A stretch of 64,000 bases of DNA from Akkermansiaceae bacterium (GTDB lineage Bacteria; Verrucomicrobiota; Verrucomicrobiia; Verrucomicrobiales; DEV007). A program made the translations under genes and the position numbers. Of this stretch, positions 54,744 to 62,814 are shown piece after piece (within the stretch, counting starts at the first letter, position 1; the number at the start of each line of letters is the position of its first letter). The stretch lies in the NCBI GenBank assembly GCA_024233085.1, contig JACKQC010000021.1:39417-103416 (forward strand), read 5' to 3'. A model generated the notes under the pieces. The model had not been told where the DNA came from, did no database searches, and saw nothing but the letters and a program-made list of their open reading frames with translations.

Positions 54744-56158
54744 GGCCGCTTTTTCCCGCCCTTTTTCCCGGATTTTCCCGCGTTTTCGGCCTTTTGCCGG
54801 TTTCGCGAGAGATGATCGAGCGCCTCCATCTCGGTGATCTGCCCCTGGTCGCCCTGTTGGCTCATCCAGGCGTCCAGTTTCGCGCGAAGGGCGGCGAGGG
54901 TTTCGGCCTGGGCGGGATCGTCGGCGAGGTTGTTCCATTCGAGGGGATCGGTGGCGAGATCGTAGAGTTCCACCGCGGGCCGGTGCTGGTAGCGGCGCAC
55001 CTTTTCCGCCGCGTCGGCGTCGCCGGCCCGGGCCGCGCGCACCCACGACTCGAACTCGGGCGACTGCACGCAGGCATTGCGGAACGTCTCGCCGGGGGTG
55101 AGATTGACGATCAACTTGTGCGTGTCCGAGCGGACGGAGCGGATGCCGAAGTGGTCCGAGCCGTTGTTGATGCCGCGGGTGGTCATGAGGGCGAAGACGT
55201 GGTCCTTGTGCCGGTCCGTCTCGCCGCGCAGGACGGGGAGGAAACTGCGGCCCTCGAGGACCGGCGCGGGCGCGCCCCCGGCGGCGTCGATGAAGGTGGG
55301 CAGCACGTCGACGTATTCCACCAGGGCGCCGGAGACAGAGCCGGGCCGGATATGGCCGGGCCAGCGGGCGATGAGGGCGGTCTGGATGCCGGAGTCGTAG
55401 AGGGTCCACTTGGCGAAGGGCATGCTGTTTCCCTGTTCGGTGGTCACAATGACCAGGGTATTGTCCGCGACGCCGTGCTTGTCGAGCAGGGCGAGAATTT
55501 CCCCGACTTGACCGTCGAAATAGGTGATCTCGGCGAGGTAGCGCGACCAGCCGTCCCGCGTTTCGGGCGTGTCCACGTGGTAGGGCGGGAGGACGACTTT
55601 CTCCGGCGGGTAAGCCGAGGGGTCGCCTTTGTTCCACGGGGTGTGCGGTTCGTTCGAACAGGCGAACAGGCAGAAGGGCCGCCCGGCGATGGCGCATTCG
55701 CCGACCAGGGCGTCGATGGCCTCGGGGTCGGGGTTGTTGGCGACGCCGGAATATTCGAAGGGAAACACGGTCTCGCGCGGGGCGATGTGCGTCTTTCCGC
55801 TGAGGGCGACGCGGTAGCCCAGGTCGCCGAGGTAATGGCAGACGCTCTTCGTCCCGTCCTTCGCGAAGGTGTGGTTCGGGTAGGCGCCGCTCTTGACCGG
55901 ATACAGGCCGGTGTAGAGATTGTGCCGCGTGGGGGAGCACATGGGGGCGGCCTGAAAGCAGTGGGTGAAGCGCATGCCCTGGGTGGCGAGACGGTCGATA
56001 TTCGGCGTCCTTGCCTGGCCCCCGTAGCAGCCCAGCTCGCGATGGGTGCAGTCGTCGGCGATGATGAAGACGAAATTCGGCGGCGCCGCCTCCGCCGCGG
56101 GAACGATGGTGGCGAGCAAAAAAGGCAGGGAGAGCAGGGCCGGTGGGAACGATTTCAT
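54728..56158 (-). CDS. Exported sulfatase
   Basis: A 476-residue type I sulfatase for sulfated glycans. A signal peptide (PALLSLPFLLATIVPAAEA) is followed by NFVFIIADDCTHRELGCYGG with the metal-binding Asp pair and the formylglycine motif APMCSPTRHNLYTG with Cys74, which a maturase must convert. Further landmarks: LSGKTHIAPRE, PFCLFACSNEPHTPWNKGDP, VIVTTEQGNSMPFAKWTLYD, and a C-terminal VELYDLATDPLEWNNLADDP typical of heparan-type sulfatases. The C-terminus is finished by the palindrome (RPTQQG). Divergent from the next PSCyt gene. Confidence 0.9.
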   Translation of the reverse strand: MKSFPPALLSLPFLLATIVPAAEAAPPNFVFIIADDCTHRELGCYGGQARTPNIDRLATQGMRFTHCFQAAPMCSPTRHNLYTGLYPVKSGAYPNHTFAKDGTKSVCHYLGDLGYRVALSGKTHIAPRETVFPFEYSGVANNPDPEAIDALVGECAIAGRPFCLFACSNEPHTPWNKGDPSAYPPEKVVLPPYHVDTPETRDGWSRYLAEITYFDGQVGEILALLDKHGVADNTLVIVTTEQGNSMPFAKWTLYDSGIQTALIARWPGHIRPGSVSGALVEYVDVLPTFIDAAGGAPAPVLEGRSFLPVLRGETDRHKDHVFALMTTRGINNGSDHFGIRSVRSDTHKLIVNLTPGETFRNACVQSPEFESWVRAARAGDADAAEKVRRYQHRPAVELYDLATDPLEWNNLADDPAQAETLAALRAKLDAWMSQQGDQGQITEMEALDHLSRNRQKAENAGKSGKKGGKKRPTQQG

Positions 56159-56284
56159 GAGTTTTCCGGGCCATCGTTTACACGCCGGGCGGGGGAGTCA
56201 TCAAACGATTTCGTTTCGACAAACCGGCTTTTCCGAAACTTTTCGATCGTCGCCGGGTTTCACATCTCAATCCGCAACAACCCT

Positions 56285-58831
56285 ATGAGCCGTTATTCCC
56301 CCCGAATCCTTCCGGCATTGCTCGCGGCCCTCGCCGCCACCGAAATCGCGACCGCCCAGGAAAACGTTTCGATGGCCGCCTCGACGGAATTCACCCGCGA
56401 GCAGCTCGATTTTTTCGAAAAAAACATCCGCCCCGTGCTGATGGATCGCTGCTTCAAATGCCACTCCGAAACCGCCGAAAAGGTCAAGGGAGGCCTGCTG
56501 CTCGACACTCGCGAGGCCGTGCTGCGCGGAGGCGACAACGGCCACGCGGTGGTGCCGGGCAGCCCCCGGGAGAGCCTGCTCTACACCGCGATCACCTACA
56601 CGGACAGCGACATGGAAATGCCGCCGAAGACGAAACTGCCGGAATCGGTGATCGCGAATTTCGAGAAGTGGATCCAGATGGGCGCGCCGGACCCGCGGCG
56701 CGAGGATCCGGACAGCTCGCCCGCCAACAAGCCAAAGGAAAAATACACCAACACCATCGACATCGAGGCGGGCCGGGATCATTGGGCTTACCAGAAACCG
56801 GTGAAAACGAAGCTGCCCGAGGTCTCGGATCCGGACTGGCCGAAGCGGGACCTCGACCGTTACGTGCTGGCCAAACTGGACGAGGCCGGTCTCAAACCGG
56901 CGCCGGAGGCCGATCCGAGGACGCTGGTGAGGCGCTTGTTTTTTGACCTGATCGGTCTGCCTCCGACTCCGTCCCAGGTGGAGGGGTTCGTCCAGGCGTG
57001 GGAGCGGGATGCCGATGCCGCGCTGGCGGGAGCGGTGGACAAGCTGCTGGATTCCCCGCGCTTCGGCGAGCGCTGGGGGCGCCATTGGCTGGACGTCGCG
57101 CGCTATGGCGAGTCCAGCGGCAAGGAGGCCAATGCCCTCTACCCGCACGCCTGGCGCTACCGGGACTACGTGATCGACTCGCTCAACGCCGACAAGCCCT
57201 TCGACCAGTTTGTGCGTGAGCAGATCGCCGGCGACCTGTTGCCGGCGGAGTCGGACGAGCAGCGCGCCTCGCGGTTGGTGGCGACCGGCTTTCTCGCCAT
57301 CGGCACGAAATCGCTCAACGAACAGAACACGCGCCAGTTTCGATTCGACCTGGTCGACGAGCAGATCGACACCACCACCCAGGCCATCCTCGGCACCACG
57401 GCCGCGTGCGCGCGCTGTCACGATCACAAGTTCGACCCGATCCCGAGTTCGGACTATTACGCCCTGGCGGGCATCTTTCTGAGCAGCGAAACGTTTTTCG
57501 GCACCGCGCGCAACCAGCAGAACCGGCGCGCGACGGGGCTGGTCGAGCTGCCGGTCCCCGACGCGAAGCCGCCGATCGATCCACTCTCGGTCGGCCAACT
57601 GATCGACCTTCAGTATGCCCTGTATAATCAGCGGGAGCAGCTCGACGGCATCCAGGAGCAGGCGCGCGAGGCCCGGCGCTCCGGCGACTCCGACACGGCG
57701 CAGCGGCTCCAGCTTTCCACGTTGCGGTTCTCCGGCCAGATCGGCCTCGCGGAGGCCCGGCTGGCGCTCTACGACGAGGATGGCCGTCCCAAACCGCTGG
57801 CCATGGCCGTGCGCGATCGCGAGGAGCCCTTCGACTCGCAAATTCTGATCCGGGGCGAGGAGGAAAAGGCCACCGCCGAGCGCGTGCCGCGCGGGTTTCT
57901 CCAGGTCATCAAAACCGGGGACGAGGAGCCCATCTCCGCCGACGAAAGCGGACGCCTGCAGCTCGCGGACTGGATGGTTTCGCCCGAGAATCCCCTGACG
58001 GCCCGCGTTTTCGCCAACCGCGCCTGGTATTGGCTGACGGGGCGGGGGATCGTGACCTCGGTGGACAACTTCGGCGCCACCGGCCAGGCGCCGAGCCATC
58101 CCGAATTGCTCGACCACCTCGCCATCCGGTTCATGGAGAAAAACTGGTCGATCAAGTCGCTGGTCCGCGAGCTGGCGCTCAGCCGGACCTACCGGATGAG
58201 TTCGACCTATGACGAGGCCGGCTACGAGAAGGATCCCGACAACAACCTCCTGTGGCGGATGGCGCCCCGACGGCTCGACGCCGAATCGCTGCGGGACGCC
58301 ACCCTGGCCGTGTCCGGCCGGCTCGACCTCGCCCGTCCGGTCGGGTCCGCCATCGCGAAAGCCGGCGACGGCTTCGTCGGGCGCACCGTCAACGAGGCCA
58401 CCGTCAAGGCCGCTTCGAACCACCGCTCCGTTTACCTGCCGATCGTTCGCGACCTGGTGCCGGAATCGCTCGATCTCTTCGATTTCGCCGATCCGAGCCT
58501 GGTGATGGGCAGCCGGGACGTGACGACCGTGCCGAGCCAGGCGCTTTACCTGATGAACTCCGATTTCGTCCGCGCGCAGAGCGCCGCGATGGCCGTCCAC
58601 CTGACCGAGGACATGAACCTCTCGGGACCGAAGCTCGGCTACATGGCCTTTTACCTCGCCTACGGACGCCCGCCGACGGCCGAGGAGGGACGCAAGACCA
58701 AGGCCTATTTCGAGCGCTTCGTCGACACCGCCAAACAGGCCGGAACCGCCGAGTCCGAGGCGCGCGACCAGGCCCTTGTCACCTTTTGCCAGGCGCTGCT
58801 GTCGAGCGCCGAGTTTCGCTATTTGAACTGA
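56285..58831 (+). CDS. Exported cytochrome-like CxxCH + DUF1549/DUF1553 protein
   Basis: An 848-residue PVC protein. Signal peptide MSRYSPRILPALLAALAATE; PSCyt1 motif RPVLMDRCFKCHSETAEKVK at about residue 58; distal Met segment DSDMEMPPKTKLPES; DUF1549 from about 185 (DLDRYVLAKLDEAGLKPAPE, RRLFFDLIGLPPTPSQVEGF, GERWGRHWLDVARYGESSGK, TTAACARCHDHKFDPI); DUF1553 from about 545 (ARVFANRAWYWLTGRGIVTS, MSSTYDEAG, TVPSQALYLMNSDFV). No extra LamG or discoidin domain, unlike the two other copies. A DUF1501 gene follows 32 bp later. Confidence 0.87.
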   Translation: MSRYSPRILPALLAALAATEIATAQENVSMAASTEFTREQLDFFEKNIRPVLMDRCFKCHSETAEKVKGGLLLDTREAVLRGGDNGHAVVPGSPRESLLYTAITYTDSDMEMPPKTKLPESVIANFEKWIQMGAPDPRREDPDSSPANKPKEKYTNTIDIEAGRDHWAYQKPVKTKLPEVSDPDWPKRDLDRYVLAKLDEAGLKPAPEADPRTLVRRLFFDLIGLPPTPSQVEGFVQAWERDADAALAGAVDKLLDSPRFGERWGRHWLDVARYGESSGKEANALYPHAWRYRDYVIDSLNADKPFDQFVREQIAGDLLPAESDEQRASRLVATGFLAIGTKSLNEQNTRQFRFDLVDEQIDTTTQAILGTTAACARCHDHKFDPIPSSDYYALAGIFLSSETFFGTARNQQNRRATGLVELPVPDAKPPIDPLSVGQLIDLQYALYNQREQLDGIQEQAREARRSGDSDTAQRLQLSTLRFSGQIGLAEARLALYDEDGRPKPLAMAVRDREEPFDSQILIRGEEEKATAERVPRGFLQVIKTGDEEPISADESGRLQLADWMVSPENPLTARVFANRAWYWLTGRGIVTSVDNFGATGQAPSHPELLDHLAIRFMEKNWSIKSLVRELALSRTYRMSSTYDEAGYEKDPDNNLLWRMAPRRLDAESLRDATLAVSGRLDLARPVGSAIAKAGDGFVGRTVNEATVKAASNHRSVYLPIVRDLVPESLDLFDFADPSLVMGSRDVTTVPSQALYLMNSDFVRAQSAAMAVHLTEDMNLSGPKLGYMAFYLAYGRPPTAEEGRKTKAYFERFVDTAKQAGTAESEARDQALVTFCQALLSSAEFRYLN

Positions 58832-58863
58832 GGTTTCTTGAACTCCGAACGTCTCGTTTCCCC

Positions 58864-60261
58864 ATGAATGCCATCCCGACTCCCACGCTCTCCCGCCGGC
58901 TCGCCCTGCAATCGCTCTCGGGCGGGTTCGGTTACCTCGCTTTCTCGGCCCTGAGCACGATGGCCGCCGAAGGCGAGAAAAGCCCGCTGGCTCCGAAGGA
59001 ACCGCACTTCGCCCCCAAGGCCAAGCGCGTCATTTTCCTCTACATGCGCGGCGCGCCATCGCACGTCGACACCTTCGACCACAAGCCGGACCTGACCGCC
59101 GCCAGCGGCAAGACGGCTCCGAATCGCGGCACGGCCAAGCTCCTCGGATCGCCGTGGGAATTCAGCCAGCACGGGAAGAGCGGCCAGTGGATCTCGTCGT
59201 TGTTTCCCAATGTGGCGAAGCACGCCGACGAGATGTGCATCGTCAACAGCATGCACACCGACATCCCGAACCATCCGCAGGCGACCGTGCAGATGCACAC
59301 CGGCAATTTCCAGTTCGTCCGCCCCTCGATGGGCGCGTGGGCGCTCTACGGGCTCGGCACCGAAAACCAGAGCCTCCCCGGCTTCGTCACCCTCTCGCCG
59401 CCCGCCGCGGTCGGCGGGGCGCAAATCTACGGCAGCGCCTTCCTGCCGGCCATCTACCAGGGCACGCCCATCGGGCGCGAGCAGCAGGGCCGTCGTTTCG
59501 GGGCGAATCAAAATGACTCCATCGCCAACATTTCGAACGGTGGCTCGCTCGACCAGTCGCTCCAGCGCGTGCAACTCGACTACATCAAGTCGCTCAACAT
59601 CGAAAAACTGAAACGCGACGTTCACCAGCCCGAAGTCGAGGGCGTCATCGAGTCCTTCGAACTCGCCTACCGCATGCAGGACGAGGTGCCGAAGGTGCTG
59701 GACATCTCCGGCGAATCGGCCGAGACACAGAAACTCTACGGCATCGACCGGCAGGCCACGGCTCAGTTTGGCCGCCAATGCCTCGTCGCCCGACGCATGG
59801 CCGAGGCCGGGGTGCGCTTCATCGAGGTGACCCACGGGAACTGGGATCATCACCGGAATCTTCGCAACGCTCTGGAAACCAACTGCGTCCAGATCGATCT
59901 GCCCATCCACGGCCTGCTCACCGACTTGAAGCGCCGCGATCTGCTGAAAGACACGCTCGTGATGTGGGGCGGCGAGTTCGGCCGCACGCCGCATTCGCAG
60001 GGCAACGATGGGCGCGATCACAACAGCAAGGGATTCTCGCTCTGGATGGCCGGCGGCGGCGCGAAGGGCGGGCTCCGCCACGGCTCGACCGACGAGCTGG
60101 GTTACCAGGCCGTCGAGGGCAAGGTCCACGTCAACGACTGGCACGCCACCATCCTGCACCTGCTCGGGCTCGACCACGAGCGCCTCACCTACCGCTACGC
60201 CGGTCGCGACTTCCGCCTGACCAACATCGCCGGCCGGGTGGTGACGGAACTGGTGGGGTGA
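58864..60261 (+). CDS. DUF1501 exported protein
   Basis: A 465-residue DUF1501 protein. The N-terminus (LSRRLALQSLSGGFGYLAFS) is twin-arginine-like. Landmarks: FLYMRGAPSHVDTFDHKPDL, EMCIVNSMHTDIPNHPQATV, MHTGNFQFVRPSMGAWALYG, FGRQCLVARRMAEAGVRFIE, THGNWDHHRNL, LVMWGGEFGRTPHSQGNDGR with DHNSKGFSLWMAGGGAKGG, and WHATILHLLGLDHERLTYRY. This group is related to the phosphatase/sulfatase fold. Encoded 32 bp after the DUF1553 gene in one apparent operon and ends 4 bp before palindrome copy 9. Confidence 0.88.
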   Translation: MNAIPTPTLSRRLALQSLSGGFGYLAFSALSTMAAEGEKSPLAPKEPHFAPKAKRVIFLYMRGAPSHVDTFDHKPDLTAASGKTAPNRGTAKLLGSPWEFSQHGKSGQWISSLFPNVAKHADEMCIVNSMHTDIPNHPQATVQMHTGNFQFVRPSMGAWALYGLGTENQSLPGFVTLSPPAAVGGAQIYGSAFLPAIYQGTPIGREQQGRRFGANQNDSIANISNGGSLDQSLQRVQLDYIKSLNIEKLKRDVHQPEVEGVIESFELAYRMQDEVPKVLDISGESAETQKLYGIDRQATAQFGRQCLVARRMAEAGVRFIEVTHGNWDHHRNLRNALETNCVQIDLPIHGLLTDLKRRDLLKDTLVMWGGEFGRTPHSQGNDGRDHNSKGFSLWMAGGGAKGGLRHGSTDELGYQAVEGKVHVNDWHATILHLLGLDHERLTYRYAGRDFRLTNIAGRVVTELVG

Positions 60262-60265
60262 ACCG

Positions 60266-60306
60266 GATCGAACAGGGTTGGGTCCGCGACCCGACCCTGT
60301 TTGAGG
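60266..60306. repeat. 41-bp nested palindrome, copy 9
   Basis: Diverged copy between the convergent DUF1501 gene and the RAYT-type transposase gene. Cores AACAGGGTT and ACCCTGTT keep the standard offsets. Confidence 0.85.
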
Positions 60307-60335
60307 TTGGGGGGCGTTGCCCGTGGAAGAGATAG

Positions 60336-61364
60336 TTACCCAAACACCCCGCTCCGCAAATCGCGCAGCACGCGAAGGTTGCCCCATTCGGCGCCGCGCA
60401 TCTTTCGGGCGCCCGATTTTCGGTTCGGACCGTAGCGGGAACGATGGGACTCGAAGACACCGTTGACGAATTCCACGCTCCCGAAGACCGCTCCATCGCA
60501 GAAGTAACGCACCCGGCAACGGAGAATTTCCGGAATCGAGAGCTTCCCGCCTCGCTCGAACTCCGCTTCGACCCTTTCCTGGCTGAAGCCTTTGCGGCTT
60601 TTCTCGCCGTATTCCGGGTCGCCCTCGCGTTCCTCGCCGTGCCCGAAGAGCAGGAGCCGGTATTTCGTGGCCGTGTTCGCCCAGGTGATCCGGCGATTCA
60701 CTCCGTAGGACGTCTGTTCCAGAATGATCGCCAGCCCCCGTCGCGCCACCCGCCGACCTGCCACCGCCTCCGCGTATCCGCACCAGATGTAATCCTTGGG
60801 ATCGCTCACCATCCCGGCCCGCACCGGATTGAGGTCAATGTAGGCCGCCATCGTCAACAACGCCTCCTCCGAGCCCTCCACCAGCACGCTCTTGAACCGA
60901 TCCTCCCATAAGGTGCCTCGTCGGTTGTTGGTGCGGTTGTACCATTGGGTGAATCGCTGTTTCAGTTCCTTGAGAAACACGGATAAATCGCCCCGCCGCG
61001 ATTCGTAGCGATCCAGAATCTGACGCAGCCATCGTTCGTCTCCGGACGCCCGCGCCCGGTCGATCTCCTGGCGGATGTGAAGCATCTGCGCGTCGTTGTA
61101 GAGGATCGGCAGCATGTCCAGCAGCGCCTCGACCGTCAGCCTGGCCAGGCGCTCGCGCGCCGGCACGCGGACCAGAAGATGGAAATGGTTGGACATCAGA
61201 CAAAACGTCACGACCTCGACCCCGCAAAACGCCTCCAGCTTGCGCATCCATTTCCGGAAATAATTTTTCTCCTTTGCGTTGAAAATAAAACGCTTATCCA
61301 CCACTCGCGACATGCAGTGGTAAAACGCGTCGCCTTCTTCTCGAATCAACCGGGCTTTTCTCAT
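60336..61364 (-). CDS. REP-associated tyrosine transposase (Y1/RAYT-type)
   Basis: A 342-residue single-strand DNA nuclease of the IS200/IS605-like Y1 family. The N-terminal FYHCMSRVVDKRFIF and the HUH motif MSNHFHLLVRVP (His60-x-His62) are classic; the candidate nucleophile Tyr is in LKQRFTQWYNRTNNRRG, and a downstream AYIDLNPVRAGMVSDPKDY is characteristic of RAYT proteins. These enzymes are single domesticated genes thought to move short palindromic repeats. It has a 32-bp repeat 40 bp upstream and the 41-bp palindrome 30 bp downstream. Start ATG at 61362-61364. Confidence 0.85.
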   Translation of the reverse strand: MRKARLIREEGDAFYHCMSRVVDKRFIFNAKEKNYFRKWMRKLEAFCGVEVVTFCLMSNHFHLLVRVPARERLARLTVEALLDMLPILYNDAQMLHIRQEIDRARASGDERWLRQILDRYESRRGDLSVFLKELKQRFTQWYNRTNNRRGTLWEDRFKSVLVEGSEEALLTMAAYIDLNPVRAGMVSDPKDYIWCGYAEAVAGRRVARRGLAIILEQTSYGVNRRITWANTATKYRLLLFGHGEEREGDPEYGEKSRKGFSQERVEAEFERGGKLSIPEILRCRVRYFCDGAVFGSVEFVNGVFESHRSRYGPNRKSGARKMRGAEWGNLRVLRDLRSGVFG

Positions 61365-61403
61365 GGCTGTGGCAGGATGGGGAATCGGAACCAGAATGCA
61401 AGC

Positions 61404-61435
61404 ACTTTTTCAATAACTGACCAGTCCCTTTATTC
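61404..61435. repeat. 32-bp dispersed repeat, copy 1
   Basis: Begins ACTTTTTCAATAACTGACCA and ends GTCCCTTTATTC. It lies directly upstream of the transposase gene. One of three copies in the last 3 kb, all in the same orientation. Confidence 0.85.
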
Positions 61436-61690
61436 TTTATTCTCGGCCGTATTCTCGGCCGGACGATCCTCGATAGCCAGCCGTTGGGCGTCGTCGAGCG
61501 GGGCGTCAAAACCGAGGAACGCGCCGAGGCTCATCGGCAACCCGTCGCCGTCCGGCGTGACCGGAGTCCCGTTGGCATCGGCGCGCGGCTCCCATGAACT
61601 CGCGCCGATCACCGCCTGGGCGGGGCGGCCGGCCAAACTCGCCTGGGGCACCGCGATCCAGGGCAGTCCATTGACGTAAAGGGTCAACAC
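61430..61690 (-). pseudogene. Short LamG-like gene fragment between two 32-bp repeats
   Basis: An 86-codon open frame whose ends both touch repeat copies. The peptide contains LTLYVNGLPWIAVPQ, AVIGASSWEPRADANG and MSLGAFLGFDAPLDDAQR, which resembles the last strands of a LamG/concanavalin domain (VNG, IGASSW, LDDAQR). There is no signal peptide and no catalytic region. I take it as a fragment of a larger gene captured or left between the repeats; a real short gene is less likely. Confidence 0.35.
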
Positions 61691-61720
61691 TTTTTCAATA
61701 ATTGACCAGTCCCTTTATTC
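61689..61720. repeat. 32-bp dispersed repeat, copy 2
   Basis: Same as copy 1 with a single C-to-T change (AATAATTGACC). With the preceding bases GGTCAA it can form an inverted pair GGTCAA/TTGACC around the CACTTTTT loop. Confidence 0.85.
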
Positions 61721-61763
61721 GCTTATTCGCCGTTTTCCGGGGCCACTTCAGAATGCCAAAATA

Positions 61764-62468
61764 TCAGTCAATTTTTGTCGTGTAGTGTGATTTTGCCTTC
61801 CTCCAAAGGAGAACCAACAAGGCAATTTCAACAATCGCCGCAGCAATCATAACCCATAACGATATTTGACAATACTGATGGACACCCTCTAGGCTCGAAC
61901 GCTCTTGAACTTGATGCGAATCACCAGTTGCCCCAAGTGATCCACCAGAAGAAACGTCCTCTTTAGTAGCCACTCCTTCACTCTTCCGCGCTTTTGGATC
62001 TTTTTCTTTACCAACATTGGATACACCATTCTTATAATCACCTTCCACATCAGAGAGAACCGTCGCTCGATCAGCGATAACCAAATTTCGCTGCCTTACT
62101 AAAGTTGAAATCACCCTCCTGGCATCCATTTCCATAATATTATCGTCTTTCTTATCTGAAGGCAAAAGTTCAAGAGCCTCTTTCACCTCTCTTGAAAACG
62201 AAACATCATCAAAAACAAAATATGCCAATCTAACAATCTTTAATTGCCTATTACCTTTCGCTTTGCCTCTCGCAACTTTTTCGAGAGCCACCCTATATCG
62301 ATCAGGATTCTTAATGATATCATCGTTGATCGCTAGCTGATCAAATGCCAAAGCTTCTAGAATAACTTGATCCGGGTCCATCTCCCCCTCAGCCGCAAAC
62401 ACAATCACTTGCTTCGACAATGCGAGAAAGACAAGAGTCAAAACAATTGAAAATCCTCTAATTTTCAT
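61764..62468 (-). CDS. AT-rich hypothetical protein with signal peptide and C-terminal membrane anchor
   Basis: A 234-residue protein not recognised. Signal peptide (FSIVLTLVFLALSKQVIVFA), then a mixed charged domain with KNPDRYRVALEKVARGKAKG, LELLPSDKKDDNIMEMDARR and a Ser/Gly-rich stretch, and one C-terminal membrane segment (ISLWVMIAAAIVEIALLVLL) followed by RKAKSHYTTKID. Codon use is much more AT-rich than the core genes, suggesting acquisition. Its start overlaps the stop of the upstream metalloprotease fragment by 11 bp (62458-62468), so the pair was an operon. Confidence 0.6.
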   Translation of the reverse strand: MKIRGFSIVLTLVFLALSKQVIVFAAEGEMDPDQVILEALAFDQLAINDDIIKNPDRYRVALEKVARGKAKGNRQLKIVRLAYFVFDDVSFSREVKEALELLPSDKKDDNIMEMDARRVISTLVRQRNLVIADRATVLSDVEGDYKNGVSNVGKEKDPKARKSEGVATKEDVSSGGSLGATGDSHQVQERSSLEGVHQYCQISLWVMIAAAIVEIALLVLLWRKAKSHYTTKID

Positions 62469-62814
62469 CTTTATATTCTATTTCAAGACGTATCGCAGCG
62501 AAAACGCTATCTTCCTGCTCTTTTGAAATCCTTATCTGATCCATAACTTGATCCGCGACATTTTCCGACAAGGGAATCAAGTCTTCCCCCATAAGATTCC
62601 ACGATTTCCATAAAGAACTTTCATGCTCCAAAACACCAAGAGAATGCAGCACCTCATGTGCAAGGCAATGATACCCCTCTGAGATCTTAGAGAAGCCGCT
62701 ATAAAGTGGATTTTGAAATTGTGAATCTAAGATAAAAATATTTCCTGCATATTTATTCCCATCTTCAATATCGGGAAGAACTCCGTAGTCAAGCTCGAAC
62801 CCAAAACAATTCTG
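62458..62814 (-). pseudogene. Metzincin-type metalloprotease fragment, 5' truncated
   Basis: About 118 codons of AT-rich sequence. The peptide has YHCLAHEVLHSLGVLEH, a full HExxHxxGxxH zinc motif, and 16 residues later NLMGED, a plausible Met-turn, then SENVADQVMDQIRISKEQED. This is the C-terminal catalytic part of a metzincin-like protease; the N-terminal half is missing because at about 62810 the sequence switches to the reading frame region of the LRR gene. Translation could only start from out-of-frame codons of that gene. Catalytic residues look intact but the protein is broken. Confidence 0.55.

Noticed and set aside
54849..54862. CCCTGTTGGCTC inside the sulfatase gene as a tenth palindrome
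   Set aside because: Only one arm core matches, it lies within coding sequence and there is no second arm at the fixed spacing.
54737..56284. Upstream extension of the 56285 DUF1553 gene on the plus strand
   Set aside because: It runs antisense to the sulfatase gene; the ATG at 56285 gives a signal peptide.
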